Source of the DNA: Pseudomonadota bacterium
Lineage (GTDB): Bacteria; Bdellovibrionota; UBA1018; CAIMNF01
DNA length: 64,000 bases
Direction of reading: 5' to 3'
Assembly: GCA_027491115.1 (NCBI GenBank)
Contig: JAIXWV010000034.1
Span: forward strand, 213,123 to 277,122
Shown one piece after another: positions 8,514-16,847 of this stretch (position 1 is its first letter; every line of letters begins with the position of its first letter). A program made the position numbers and the translations under genes. The notes under the pieces are model-generated. The model was given only the letters and a program-made list of their open reading frames with translations, was not told the origin of the DNA and did no database searches.

Positions 8514-9281
8514 CTAGGACTTCAGTTCGATCCAGACTGGACAGTGATCGGATCCGAACACTTGGCGTTCGTGGCCGATGTCGTTCACCCGTTCGACGAG
8601 ATTATCGGAGACCACGTGGTAGTCGATTCGCCAGCCGGTGTTGTTAGCCCTCGCGTTGGCACGGTAACTCCACCAGGTGTACTGGCCGGTTTCGCCAGGA
8701 TGGCGTTCCCGAAACACATCCCGCATTCCGTTCTTCAGGAACTTCGACATCCACTCGCGTTCTTCGATGTAAAAGCCGGGTGAATCCTGATTGCTCTTGG
8801 CATTCTTGATGTCGAGCTCGGTGTGCGCAATATTCAGATCCCCCTGCACGATCACCCCTTTGCCGGTCTTAGCGGTTTTCTTGCAGTAATCCAGGATGGC
8901 GTCACAAAACTCGATTTTATACGGAAGGCGCGCCCGCTCGTCCTGGGAGTTCGGAAAGTAACAGTTCAAGAGATGAAAATTCTCGAACTCCAGAATCTGG
9001 ATCCGTCCCTCGTCGTCGAACTTGGCTTCACCGATGCCCTCGCGGTAGGCAAGTGGCTTCACCCTCGAAAACAGTGCGGTACCGCTATAACCTGGCTTTT
9101 TGGCGGCATGCCAATAGACTTCATATCCCTCATAGACCAAGGACTTGGGGTCCACAGCCTCCCGATGTGCCTTGACCTCTTGCAGTCCGATCACGTCGGC
9201 ATTCACCTTTTGAAACCAATTCTGGAATCCTTTGCCCAGGATGGCGCGATACCCGTTCACATTCCACGATACAATCTTCAT
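8514..9281 (-). CDS. xth: Exodeoxyribonuclease III (AP endonuclease)
   Basis: A 255-residue Mg-dependent endonuclease/exonuclease/phosphatase-fold enzyme of base-excision repair that cuts 5' to abasic sites. Motifs are in order: MKIVSWNVNGYRA at the N-terminus, LQEVKA (metal Glu), GYSGTALFSR, VQGDLNIAHTELD (catalytic Asp/Asn), WWSYR, WRIDYHVVS and the C-terminal GSDHCPVWIEL with the catalytic Asp-His. The start at 9281 gives the normal N-terminus and has GAGGG 8 bases upstream; the longer frame to 9383 overlaps the thioesterase gene. It lies 10 bases downstream of that gene, so the two form an operon. Confidence 0.95.
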   Translation of the reverse strand: MKIVSWNVNGYRAILGKGFQNWFQKVNADVIGLQEVKAHREAVDPKSLVYEGYEVYWHAAKKPGYSGTALFSRVKPLAYREGIGEAKFDDEGRIQILEFENFHLLNCYFPNSQDERARLPYKIEFCDAILDYCKKTAKTGKGVIVQGDLNIAHTELDIKNAKSNQDSPGFYIEEREWMSKFLKNGMRDVFRERHPGETGQYTWWSYRANARANNTGWRIDYHVVSDNLVERVNDIGHERQVFGSDHCPVWIELKS

Positions 9282-9291
9282 CTTGGATCCC

Positions 9292-9768
9292 TCATCCCCA
9301 CCGGTGAAAAGCCGGATGTCCCTCTTTGACCGCGACAAATGTTCCGGTACAGGTGGCCGTCGGCTTTCCCGTGGGATTCGCATTGCTGAACAGTTCGGCC
9401 GAAATCACGGCCCGATCGGGTCCGATCTCCTTGACCCTCGCCACCAGACGGACTGATGAGCCACTCGGTGTCGGTGCGCGTAGTTTGACATGGAAGTCCG
9501 CAGTGACTGTGCAGGGAGGTTCTGAGAGCCCGGACTGTTTCATCAAGGAATAGGCTGCCGTCCAATTGGAATGACAATCCAGGAGCGAACCGATGATCCC
9601 CCCGTTCAACATTCCCGGAAAGGCCTCGTGATGGGATTCCGGATGGAACTCCGCCTCGACGCTGCCATCGGGCCGAGCAAAACTCCGGATACGGAGCCCC
9701 TTGGAATTGGCCGGGCCACAGCCAAAACAGATGCTGTTCGGAGCATGGGTTTCTTGAAGACTCTTCAT
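9292..9768 (-). CDS. PaaI-like hotdog-fold thioesterase
   Basis: A 158-residue hotdog-fold protein. The N-terminal CFGCGPANSKGLRI motif is typical of the subgroup with two conserved cysteines. It is followed by the hotdog helix region HHEAFPGMLNGGIIGSLLDCHSNW, carrying the usual PaaI-type G-x-x-x-x-L/D arrangement, and by strands TVTADFHVKLRAPTP and GPDRAVISAELF. Such proteins hydrolyse acyl-CoA thioesters; the substrate cannot be predicted. It is divergent from nagB and upstream of xth in a probable two-gene operon. Confidence 0.85.
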   Translation of the reverse strand: MKSLQETHAPNSICFGCGPANSKGLRIRSFARPDGSVEAEFHPESHHEAFPGMLNGGIIGSLLDCHSNWTAAYSLMKQSGLSEPPCTVTADFHVKLRAPTPSGSSVRLVARVKEIGPDRAVISAELFSNANPTGKPTATCTGTFVAVKEGHPAFHRWG

Positions 9769-9810
9769 GTCTGGACAGGGTTAACACGTGTGCTAGGCTC
9801 TAGCCAACCC

Positions 9811-10539
9811 ATGAAGCCCCGGATCTGGCGCTTTGATAACGCAAACTCCCTGTACTACGGTCTCATTGACGAGATCGCTTCCGCGGTGCGTCCGATTCTG
9901 GAATCCTCCCGATCGCCCATGATGGCCCTTCCGACAGGCAACACCATGATCCCATTTTACCGACTCGCCGTGGAGTCCGAGGAGCGCTTGGGGATACGGG
10001 ATTGGACTTGTTTCAATCTCGACGAGTACCACCCGCTCCCGTCCGGAAGCACCCCCTATTCCTTCCGCAACTATCTGGAGCAACATTTCTACTCCCGTTT
10101 GATCCATGCCCCCCGGCACCGGATGGAACTGGATGGCACAGCACCCGACCCGAAGGAAGAGTGCGCCCGGTACGAGCACGAGATCCGGGTACGGGGCGGC
10201 ATCGACCTGGCTTTGCTCGGTATCGGCACGAACGGGCACATCGCTTTCAACGAGCCCGGGTCCGCATTCGACTCCAGAACCCGGCTGGTGCATCTGCATC
10301 CGGACACCTTGCTCGCGAATTTCAAAGGAGCCCCTCCGGTGACCTCGGCCCTGACCCTCGGCATCGGCACTTTACTCGAAGCCAGGAAAATCGTGATCGT
10401 CGCCATGGGCAAGTCAAAGGCCCAGGCTGTTCGCTCTGCGATCACGGATCCGATCCACACCTCGGTCCCCGCAAGCGCACTCCAGAATCACCCGGATGTG
10501 ACCTGGATGCTTGATCAAGAATCCTCTGATTTGCTTTAA
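9811..10539 (+). CDS. nagB: Glucosamine-6-phosphate deaminase
   Basis: A 242-residue NagB/RpiA-fold enzyme converting glucosamine-6-phosphate to fructose-6-phosphate and ammonia. Family motifs: ALPTGNTMIPFYR (phosphate binding), FNLDEYHPL, and the active-site segment LLGIGTNGHIAFNEPGSAFDSRTRLVHL, with His and Glu positioned as in NagB rather than 6-phosphogluconolactonase. ATG 9811 is preferred over the long upstream frame because the protein then starts at the family N-terminus. A TGGACA-N16-TAGGCT promoter precedes it by 11 bases and no Shine-Dalgarno site is visible. No nagA or transport genes are adjacent, so it may serve amino-sugar or peptidoglycan salvage. Confidence 0.93.
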   Translation: MKPRIWRFDNANSLYYGLIDEIASAVRPILESSRSPMMALPTGNTMIPFYRLAVESEERLGIRDWTCFNLDEYHPLPSGSTPYSFRNYLEQHFYSRLIHAPRHRMELDGTAPDPKEECARYEHEIRVRGGIDLALLGIGTNGHIAFNEPGSAFDSRTRLVHLHPDTLLANFKGAPPVTSALTLGIGTLLEARKIVIVAMGKSKAQAVRSAITDPIHTSVPASALQNHPDVTWMLDQESSDLL

Positions 10540-10567
10540 GCCACTAAAGATTTGAAACTATGATTTC

Positions 10568-11188
10568 TCAGTGACGCTGATTCGAGCTCAGGAACTTACG
10601 GGTCAGGAGGATCGACCGCCCCCTGAGCACGAGCAGTCCTTCTTTCTCCATCTCTTGTATGGTCCGCGTGACAGTTTCAGGTGTGGTACCGGCCCATTCA
10701 GCGATATCCCTCCGAGTCCAGATCCGCTCGGGATCGATCTCTCTCAGCTTCAAGATCGCGTCCGAAATGCGCTCTTGCGCAGATGATCCGAAGGCGAGTC
10801 CGAGACGGGTTTGTAGTTCTTCGTGCTCAAAAGCCATCTGGCGGAGCAAACCGCGCATCAGGTCGGGGCTTTTAGCCAGACAATCCGGAACGTTCCCGGC
10901 CTGGACATGCACCAGTCCCACCTCCGTTAACGCCAAAGCCAGGTGATGATGAGGACGCTTCGTGAAGACCGCGTCGAAACCGATGCAATTCCCGGGACCG
11001 ACAATTCCGAGGATCTGACTACGTCCCCATTCGTCACCGCGTTCGAGCTTCACCTTGCCTTCGTGCACCAGATACAAACCGGTTGCGGCATTCCCGGGAT
11101 AATAGATCACTTGTTCGGGACGGAAGCGGAGGGTACTCAACCCGGCTCCCGTCGCTCTCAAGACCTCGATGATTCTTAACAGTTCCAT
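10568..11188 (-). CDS. Crp/Fnr-family transcription regulator (FNR/DNR-type, no Fe-S cysteines)
   Basis: A 206-residue regulator with an N-terminal cNMP-binding-type beta-roll (RFRPEQVIYYPGNAATGLYLVHEGKVKLER, GPGNCIGFDAVF), a dimer helix, and a C-terminal winged helix with IWTRRDIAEWAGTTPETVTRTIQEMEKEG. The recognition helix E-T-V-T-R resembles the E-x-x-S-R of FNR and DNR, which read TTGAT-N4-ATCAA. The N-terminal cysteine cluster that binds the 4Fe-4S cluster in FNR is missing, so this is more like DNR/NNR (NO or redox) or a ligand-free variant. ATG 11188 has GAGG upstream. A perfect FNR box sits 31 bases upstream, implying autoregulation. Divergent from a CBS protein. Confidence 0.9.
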   Translation of the reverse strand: MELLRIIEVLRATGAGLSTLRFRPEQVIYYPGNAATGLYLVHEGKVKLERGDEWGRSQILGIVGPGNCIGFDAVFTKRPHHHLALALTEVGLVHVQAGNVPDCLAKSPDLMRGLLRQMAFEHEELQTRLGLAFGSSAQERISDAILKLREIDPERIWTRRDIAEWAGTTPETVTRTIQEMEKEGLLVLRGRSILLTRKFLSSNQRH

Positions 11189-11218
11189 GGAACACCTCTG
11201 CACGGGATCCTTGCAATA

Positions 11219-11232
11219 TTGATGCGAATCAA
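11219..11232. promoter_or_regulatory. FNR/DNR-type operator, perfect dyad
   Basis: TTGAT-GCGA-ATCAA is an exact match to the FNR/ANR/DNR consensus and lies between the divergent Crp/Fnr-family gene (ATG 11188) and the CBS-domain gene (ATG 11305). It overlaps the likely promoter of the regulator gene, fitting autoregulation, and is 72 bases upstream of the CBS start codon. Confidence 0.75.
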
Positions 11233-11304
11233 TTCGTTTCCATGCGCAGATCAAGGCGAACCGGAGTCCGGGGATTTAAGATCCGGCTCCAGGAGGAACG
11301 TTCC

Positions 11305-11712
11305 ATGAAACCCATTCCACAAATCACGCGATACATGACCGAAGTCCCCCACACGATCGGGGCGGAGCAATCACTCGCCACCGCGCGGGACTTCATGGAG
11401 AAACACCGGATCCGTCATCTGCCGGTTCTCTCAGGAGGAGAACTCAGAGGAATCCTCTCCGACCGGGACATCAAAATGGCCCTCGGCTTCGAGGGCGTGA
11501 ACCCGATCATCACCCGGGTCGAGGATATCGCCCTTGAAGATTGCTACGTGGTGAGCCCGACGGCCAAACTCGACGAGGTGGTGGCCACCATGGCGGAAAG
11601 GAAGATCGGTAGCGCGCTGATCCTCGACCGGAAGAATCTGGTGGGCATCTTCACCGCCACCGATGCGTTGGTGGCCTTTGCAGAGTTGCTGAGAACGCGC
11701 CTCAGTTCATGA
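11305..11712 (+). CDS. CBS-domain pair protein
   Basis: A 135-residue stand-alone tandem CBS (Bateman) module: first repeat around MTEVPHTIGAEQSLATARDFMEKHRIRHLPVLSGGELRGILSDRDI split over residues 10-55, second repeat around DCYVVSPTAKLDEVVATMAERKIGSALIL to FTATDAL. Such modules bind adenine nucleotides and signal energy or redox state. The ATG has a strong AGGAGG 8 bases upstream; the longer frame from 11242 has none. The FNR-type box between it and the divergent regulator suggests oxygen- or NO-linked control. It overlaps the convergent PIG-L gene by 11 bases. Confidence 0.88.
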   Translation: MKPIPQITRYMTEVPHTIGAEQSLATARDFMEKHRIRHLPVLSGGELRGILSDRDIKMALGFEGVNPIITRVEDIALEDCYVVSPTAKLDEVVATMAERKIGSALILDRKNLVGIFTATDALVAFAELLRTRLSS

Positions 11713-12445
11713 CCGAATGCCGGAGCAGTTGGGCGAACAGTCCCGTACCCGCGCGGGAACCCATCCCTGAAACGCGCTCCACACCTTTTCTCCTCGAGTC
11801 GATCAGGTGTGCAGGAAGGCTCAGGTGATAGGGATTGCGCTCGATTTCACCCCGATGCTCCAGAAGTGCCGAACCCATCCGGATGACATGGTCGGGTGTG
11901 AGATCGACCATGAGGTTGGGTTCGGTCAGGTCCTGCCAATAGGCGGATTCGAAAAGATGAACCCGCTTGCGAGAGGCGTTGGCCCACAAGGTGACCACCT
12001 CGGAAACCTGACGCGAGCAGCGGATGTGGGTCGGGTGCCCATCACCGGAATGGGGAAACAGCACCGCATCGGGGACGCATTCGGCCAGTACCCGGGCCAG
12101 ATCGCCCGGAGAGAGCACTTCCAAGGAGGGGGGCTGAAGGGGGTCGATCCATTCGAAGCCGAGTGATGCCACGGCACGCTTGAGCTCGCCCTGACGCTCC
12201 TGCCTGCGGTCGACCTTGCTTCCATAACTGTAGGGGAGAACGATCACCCGTGTGCCCCACTCCTCCATCGCCCGGAGAGCGAACCCGGCCATCAGGCATT
12301 CGTCATCTGGATGGGGGGCCACCAGGAGTAGAGTCTCGACCGGGTCCAGTCCGATGGCTTGGAGCGGTACCGGAAGCCCGGCATCCTCCCCGAGCATGGT
12401 GTACCACAAGGCGCTCTGTTGTCTGACAAAGCCTGCAAAGTCCAT
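11702..12445 (-). CDS. PIG-L family deacetylase
   Basis: A 247-residue LmbE/PIG-L fold protein with the zinc-binding motif LLVAPHPDDE (the AHPDDE-type signature), the later LFPHSGDGHPTHIRCSRQ segment carrying the distal metal His, and a conserved acidic loop. Members remove acetyl groups from GlcNAc-type moieties on lipids, bacillithiol-type or other small molecules; the substrate is not predictable here. I place the start at ATG 12445 because TCTAAT lies 6 bases ahead with TTGTCG 18 bases further up, a leaderless layout. A longer frame to 12481 exists. Divergent from the HAD gene. Confidence 0.85.
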   Translation of the reverse strand: MDFAGFVRQQSALWYTMLGEDAGLPVPLQAIGLDPVETLLLVAPHPDDECLMAGFALRAMEEWGTRVIVLPYSYGSKVDRRQERQGELKRAVASLGFEWIDPLQPPSLEVLSPGDLARVLAECVPDAVLFPHSGDGHPTHIRCSRQVSEVVTLWANASRKRVHLFESAYWQDLTEPNLMVDLTPDHVIRMGSALLEHRGEIERNPYHLSLPAHLIDSRRKGVERVSGMGSRAGTGLFAQLLRHSVMN

Positions 12446-12451
12446 ATCCGG

Positions 12452-12480
12452 ATTAGACCAGAGCTTCGAACATGACGACA
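12452..12480 (-). promoter_or_regulatory. Promoter of PIG-L gene (TTGTCG-N18-TCTAAT)
   Basis: On the minus strand TTGTCG is followed after 18 bases by TCTAAT (12452-12457), which ends 6 bases before ATG 12445. No Shine-Dalgarno site. Confidence 0.45.
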
Positions 12481-12524
12481 AGCGGATTTTCCTCTAGAAT
12501 CAGGGACGAGGATGGGAAACGAGC

Positions 12525-13274
12525 ATGAGCCCCATGAGTCTTCCGAGAAACCGGTTCCAAAATCTCCTTTGTGATCTCGACGGCACCTTGATTGACTCAG
12601 GGGGAATCGGGGTCCACTTCGAATTCATCACCCGGACTCTTCCGATCATGAAACGCCACCAAGGCTGGATGGCGGCATACAAAGCTCTGAGCCAGGGAGC
12701 CGAAGAGCTGAAGAAACCCTCGCGGACCAAGACCAACCGCGAGCGGCTCATCGAGACTTTTGCAAAACACCTGAAACTCCCTAAGGAAGAAGCGGAAAAG
12801 GAGCTCAATCAGAGCCTGAACGAGGTGTTTCCAAAATTAAAATCCCACTTCGGAAAAATCTCGGGCGCCGCCAAGTTTCTGGACTGGGCCAAAGATCATT
12901 ATCCACTGGTGCTTGCGACCAACCCGGTTTGGCCAGTCGAGCTCGTGCATCTGAGAATGAGCTGGGGAGGGATCGACCCGGGGGTTTTCCAGAGCATCAC
13001 CACGGCGGACCGGATGCATGCGTGCAAGCCGAGCCGGGAATACTACCTCGAGATTCTGAAGCAGGAATCCTTCGAGGCATCCCGGTGTCTCATGATCGGA
13101 AACGAACGAAAGATGGATCTGCCCGCCACAGCGGTTGGCATGGCGGTATTTCTCGTGCGTCCCGAGGCCTCGGCCCTGACCTGCATCGAGGCACCGACCG
13201 ACACACACCCGGGTGCTTGGAGGGGAAACTACCAGCACCTCCGCAGTCTCCTGATCACCAACCAGGGAATCTAG
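12525..13274 (+). CDS. HAD-superfamily hydrolase
   Basis: A 249-residue phosphatase-like protein with HAD motif I LLCDLDGTLIDS (nucleophile Asp and acid-base Asp), motif II in LVLATNP, motif III Lys near MHACKPSREYYLEIL, and motif IV LMIGNERKMDLPATAVGM, in which the second acidic residue sits as D in KMDLPA. A helical cap lies between motifs I and II. The substrate is unknown. A TAGAAT -10-like element is 24 bases upstream of the ATG. Confidence 0.85.
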   Translation: MSPMSLPRNRFQNLLCDLDGTLIDSGGIGVHFEFITRTLPIMKRHQGWMAAYKALSQGAEELKKPSRTKTNRERLIETFAKHLKLPKEEAEKELNQSLNEVFPKLKSHFGKISGAAKFLDWAKDHYPLVLATNPVWPVELVHLRMSWGGIDPGVFQSITTADRMHACKPSREYYLEILKQESFEASRCLMIGNERKMDLPATAVGMAVFLVRPEASALTCIEAPTDTHPGAWRGNYQHLRSLLITNQGI

Positions 13275-13284
13275 GCCGAGAGGT

Positions 13285-13743
13285 TCAGGCCAGCCACTCG
13301 AAGAGTTCGTAGTGCTCCGAGCTCATTCCGAGCTTTCGATAAACTTCCGCTGCCCGAGCGTTCCGTTTGTCCACATAAAGGCGAAGGCCAGCATAGGCCG
13401 GATCGCTCCGGACCAGGTCCTTGAGGAAAGAATAGAGCTTCTTGTAGATCCCTTTTCCGCGTTGTGCCGGAATCACATAGAGTGAATGGATCCAAAGAAC
13501 CGTGCGATTGCGCCAATCGCTCCACTCGGGGATGGTCAGAAGGCAGGCCAGAGGGTTTCCGTCTGCGTCTTCTGCAACGAAGTACTTTCCCTTGCTGGCA
13601 TCAAGCAAAACCGCACCCACACCGAGCCGGACCGTTTCCGGATCGAGAGCCAAGCCCTCGGTCTCGAGTGCCATGCGGATCTGGCAGGCAGAGAGAAATT
13701 CATGATGCTTGGCCGTACCGGCCACAATGTGAATCAGTTCCAT
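13285..13743 (-). CDS. GNAT-family N-acetyltransferase
   Basis: A 152-residue GNAT protein. The acetyl-CoA binding region is VLWIHSLYVIPAQRGKGIYKKLYSFLKD (motif A, Q-R-G-K-G) followed by GLRLYVDKRNARAAEVYRKLGMSSEHYELFEW (motif B), the common N-x-x-A-x-x-x-Y end. The start at 13743 gives MELIHIVAG; the longer frame to 13797 would run through the rpmB terminator. The substrate is unknown. It lies directly behind the rpmB terminator, so it may be expressed by readthrough. Confidence 0.85.
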   Translation of the reverse strand: MELIHIVAGTAKHHEFLSACQIRMALETEGLALDPETVRLGVGAVLLDASKGKYFVAEDADGNPLACLLTIPEWSDWRNRTVLWIHSLYVIPAQRGKGIYKKLYSFLKDLVRSDPAYAGLRLYVDKRNARAAEVYRKLGMSSEHYELFEWLA

Positions 13744-13753
13744 CAATAGAAAA

Positions 13754-13780
13754 CGGGCGTCCGGCTCACGCCGTCGCCCG
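13754..13780 (-). terminator. Rho-independent terminator of rpmB
   Basis: Minus-strand hairpin CGGGCG/CGCCCG with an inner GGC/GCC stem and a GTGA loop, followed by TTTTCTATT. It is 24 bases after the rpmB stop and directly precedes the GNAT start codon. Confidence 0.7.
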
Positions 13781-13803
13781 CTCCTTCGAAAAATCAAATT
13801 GGA

Positions 13804-14118
13804 TCAGAGAACGACTTTCTTCTTACCAGCAGAGATCAGGGTACGTGCCTTCTTGATCTCGTTGCGAAGCTTCAGAGTCTTTTCGCTCATCTTCTCTGTC
13901 TTGGCCTTCATGATGGCCTGGGAGATTCCGCCGAGCTTGTCGATGGTGCGGATCGCACGGGTCGAAAGCTTCAGGGTCACCGTCTTGGAAAGCTCGGGGA
14001 TGGTGTAACGCTTGTCCTTCAGGTTCGGCATCCACTTCGTCCGGGTTTTGATGTTCGAGTGGCTGACTTTGTTTCCGCTGAACGGCTTGGTTCCAGTTAA
14101 ATCACATACGCGTGCCAT
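13804..14118 (-). CDS. rpmB: Ribosomal protein bL28
   Basis: A 104-residue large-subunit protein. The N-terminus MARVCDLTGTKPFSGNKVSHSNIKTR followed by WMPNLKDKRY is diagnostic of bL28, and LKLSTRAIRTIDKLGGI matches its core. It is about 25 residues longer than the usual 78-residue form because of a basic C-terminal tail (MSEKTLKLRNEIKKARTLISAGKKK). A single Cys remains rather than a full zinc-binding set. GAAGGAA lies 8 bases before the ATG. Divergent from typA. Confidence 0.93.
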   Translation of the reverse strand: MARVCDLTGTKPFSGNKVSHSNIKTRTKWMPNLKDKRYTIPELSKTVTLKLSTRAIRTIDKLGGISQAIMKAKTEKMSEKTLKLRNEIKKARTLISAGKKKVVL

Positions 14119-14234
14119 GGTCTTGTTCCTTCAAACTAAACAAAAATTTTACTTACGAGAATCAGGGTTTACCTGTATTGTCCCCGAAACGCAACCCAAA
14201 AAATCAAGAAATCCTGCCCCAGAAAGAACTCCCC

Positions 14235-16118
14235 ATGAGCTTAAACCTTCGTAATGTTTGCATCATCGCCCACGTTGACCATGGGAAAACCACTCTGGTA
14301 GACCATCTTTTGAAGCAGTCCGGCACCTTCCAACAGCACCAGTCTGTAGCGGAGCGGGTCATGGACTCAGGTGACCTGGAGCGGGAGCGCGGAATCACCA
14401 TCTTGGCCAAGAACACCAGCGTCATGGTGGGTAACACCAAGGTAAACATTGTCGACACTCCGGGCCACGCGGATTTCGGCGGAGAAGTCGAGCGGATCAT
14501 GGGCATGGTCGATGGAGCCCTGCTCCTCGTGGATGCAGCGGAAGGCCCCCTCCCCCAGACCCGTTTCGTTCTCCAGAAGGCCCTCTCGAAAGGCCACAAA
14601 ATCATCCTCGTCATCAACAAGGTCGACCGGCCCGAATGTGCGGACGGTCGCAGGATCCAAGAAGTGGTGAACGCCACTTTCGATCTCTTCCTCGAGCTCG
14701 GCGCCAATGAAGAACAAGCCGACTTTCCGATCGTTTACGCCGCTGCCCGACAGGGCTGGTGCACCACGAACTTTGATGACATCCCGGCCTATCTGAAGAA
14801 AGAAAAAACCGGCTCGCTCGAACCCTTGTTCCAACTCATCCTGGATTGCGTCCCCTCACCGCGGATCCATGAGAGCGAAGCATTCCAAATGCTGGTCTCC
14901 AACCTGTCCCACTCCGAGTACGTCGGCCGTCTCGCGATCGGTCGTGTGACCTCAGGGTCCGTCAAAAAAGGCCAGAAATTCTTCCGTCAGGGGATCCAGG
15001 CCGACGGATCACCCCTGAACCAGGCATTCACCGTCACGCAGGTATTCACCTACATGGGCCTCAAGCAACAAGAAGTGCCCGAAGTGACCGCAGGCGACAT
15101 CGTCGTTCTTTCGGGTAACGAAGGAGTCGAGATCGGCGACACCATCAGCTCGAATGCGGAACTTGCGCCACTCCCCCGGATCATTGTCGAAAAACCCACC
15201 CTCGCCATGCTCTTCTCGGTGAACACTTCCCCACTATCAGGACAGGAAGGTGAAGCGATCCAATCCCGGAAACTCCGTGAGCGCCTCCTCAAAGAAGTCC
15301 GCCACAATGTTGCCCTACGCTTTGAAGAATCGGAAACCTCCGACCAGTTCCGGGTACTCGGACGCGGTGAACTCCAGTTTGCGATTTTGATCGAACAAAT
15401 GCGCCGTGAAGGATACGAATTCATGGTGGGTAAACCCCTCGTTCTCTATCGCGAAGAAAACGGAAATCGCTTCGAGCCGAACGAGTGTGCGGTACTCGAT
15501 CTCCCCGAAGAATACGCCTCCGATGTGACCCGGATCTTCCAGGAACGGAAAGGCACCCTCACCAAATACGAAACCCTTCCTCACCTCGAAGGGATCGGCA
15601 AACAGCGGGTCCGTCTCGAGTTCGATATCCCATCCAGGGGCTTGCTCGGAATCCGCTCCCGCTACCTCACCGCCACCCGCGGTGACGGTCTGTTCAGCTC
15701 CTACCTCACCGAATACACTCCTCACCGTGGTGAGATTCCTCACCGCATGAACGGAGCCATGGTGGCCGACCGGAGCGGTGATTCGATCGAATACGCCCTG
15801 CTTTCTCTCGAGGAGCGGGGGATGCTGTTCATCCGTCCGGGCGTCAAGGTTTACGAAGGAATGATCATCGGGGAGTACAGCAAGGACAACGATTTGAACG
15901 TCAACCCTTGCAAAGAAAAGAAACTCACCAACATCCGCTCGGCTCACGCCGAAGTACTGGTGACCCTCTCGGGGATCCGCGAGATGTCACTCGAGCGCTG
16001 TCTTGAGTGGATCGACGAAGACGAGTGGATTGAAATCACTCCGAAGAACGTACGGATGCGCAAGAAAGTGCTGGCTCAGAACCTGCGCTCAGTGAAGCGC
16101 AGCGAGCGGATCCAGTAA
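14235..16118 (+). CDS. typA: Ribosome-associated GTPase TypA/BipA
   Basis: A 627-residue translational GTPase involved in stress adaptation and 50S assembly. G-domain motifs: NVCIIAHVDHGKTTLVDHLLKQSG, the switch I RERGITILAKNTSV, DTPGHADFGGEVER, NKVDRPECADGR and AARQGW. BipA-specific C-terminal words are RGLLGIRSRYLTATRGDG and FNDNDLNVNPC-like YSKDNDLNVNPCKEKKLTNIRS. I start at ATG 14235 (MSLNLRNVCII) because an upstream in-frame ATG at 14112 lies within the rpmB start and adds 41 unrelated residues. No strong Shine-Dalgarno site. Confidence 0.96.
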   Translation: MSLNLRNVCIIAHVDHGKTTLVDHLLKQSGTFQQHQSVAERVMDSGDLERERGITILAKNTSVMVGNTKVNIVDTPGHADFGGEVERIMGMVDGALLLVDAAEGPLPQTRFVLQKALSKGHKIILVINKVDRPECADGRRIQEVVNATFDLFLELGANEEQADFPIVYAAARQGWCTTNFDDIPAYLKKEKTGSLEPLFQLILDCVPSPRIHESEAFQMLVSNLSHSEYVGRLAIGRVTSGSVKKGQKFFRQGIQADGSPLNQAFTVTQVFTYMGLKQQEVPEVTAGDIVVLSGNEGVEIGDTISSNAELAPLPRIIVEKPTLAMLFSVNTSPLSGQEGEAIQSRKLRERLLKEVRHNVALRFEESETSDQFRVLGRGELQFAILIEQMRREGYEFMVGKPLVLYREENGNRFEPNECAVLDLPEEYASDVTRIFQERKGTLTKYETLPHLEGIGKQRVRLEFDIPSRGLLGIRSRYLTATRGDGLFSSYLTEYTPHRGEIPHRMNGAMVADRSGDSIEYALLSLEERGMLFIRPGVKVYEGMIIGEYSKDNDLNVNPCKEKKLTNIRSAHAEVLVTLSGIREMSLERCLEWIDEDEWIEITPKNVRMRKKVLAQNLRSVKRSERIQ

Positions 16119-16139
16119 AGACCGCCGATCAAAACAGAA

Positions 16140-16164
16140 GGAAACCCGCGATCAGCGGGTTTCC
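16140..16164 (-). terminator. Terminator hairpin between typA and nitroreductase
   Basis: A perfect 10-bp stem GGAAACCCGC / GCGGGTTTCC with a 5-base loop overlaps the nitroreductase stop codon. On the minus strand it is followed by TTCTGTTTTG. It could also protect the 3' end of the typA transcript. Confidence 0.65.
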
Positions 16165-16793
16165 ATGATCCGGGAGATCGGGTATCGGACCTTCTTTTCT
16201 CCGGCATAGCGGTCTTCCGCATGCCGGTAGCCGAGGGCCACCGCGGCCACGGTCCGGTAACCGGTGGACTCCAGACCGAGGATCCGGTCGTACGCCTTCG
16301 GATCCAGTCCCTCCATGGGACAGGTGTCCACACCGATCAACGCGGCAGTTTCCATGATGAAGCCCATGGCGATGTAGGACTGCCGCTGGGCCCAGTTTGC
16401 CGCTTGAGCCGATCGAGGTCCTTTCACGATATCGCCCAGGATGACATCCCGGTACCCTTGCAACTTCTCCATCGGAGTTCCACGGATTCCACTCTGAAGT
16501 TTCAGGAATTCATCCACATCCGACTCGAGCATCTCGGTTCGGGTGGTGAAAACGACATAGTCGGAACAATCCGTGACTTGGCTCTGGTTCCAGGACTCTG
16601 CGCGAAGTTGCTGGAGGACTTCCGGCGTTTTGACCCGGATGAATTTCCAAGGTTGGAGCCCGTAAGAGGAAGGACTCAGCCGGAGTGACTCTTCTAGGAG
16701 AGCCCACTCCTTGGCCGGAATCTTACGGGAAGAATCGAATTTTTTCACTGCATAACGCCATTGGAGTGCATCAAGGATCGAATGTTGTTCCAT
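16152..16793 (-). CDS. NAD(P)H nitroreductase (NfsB-like)
   Basis: A 213-residue FMN-dependent nitroreductase-fold protein. Features: ALQWRYAVKKFD (FMN phosphate-binding Arg/Lys region), LRLSPSSYGLQPWKFI, a central helical region, AQRQSYIAMGFIMETAALIGVDTCPMEGLDPKAYDRILGL and the C-terminal AVALGYRHAEDRYAGEKKVR. This matches oxygen-insensitive NfsB-type enzymes and related quinone or dihydropteridine reductases. TATCTT lies 7 bases before the ATG with no ribosome-binding site, so it is another leaderless candidate. Divergent from the phosphoesterase gene. Confidence 0.92.
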   Translation of the reverse strand: MEQHSILDALQWRYAVKKFDSSRKIPAKEWALLEESLRLSPSSYGLQPWKFIRVKTPEVLQQLRAESWNQSQVTDCSDYVVFTTRTEMLESDVDEFLKLQSGIRGTPMEKLQGYRDVILGDIVKGPRSAQAANWAQRQSYIAMGFIMETAALIGVDTCPMEGLDPKAYDRILGLESTGYRTVAAVALGYRHAEDRYAGEKKVRYPISRIMETR

Positions 16794-16847
16794 GCTTGGA
16801 AAGATACCCCTTTTCCACCCTCTCCGCCATGATAAGGTGATTTCACC

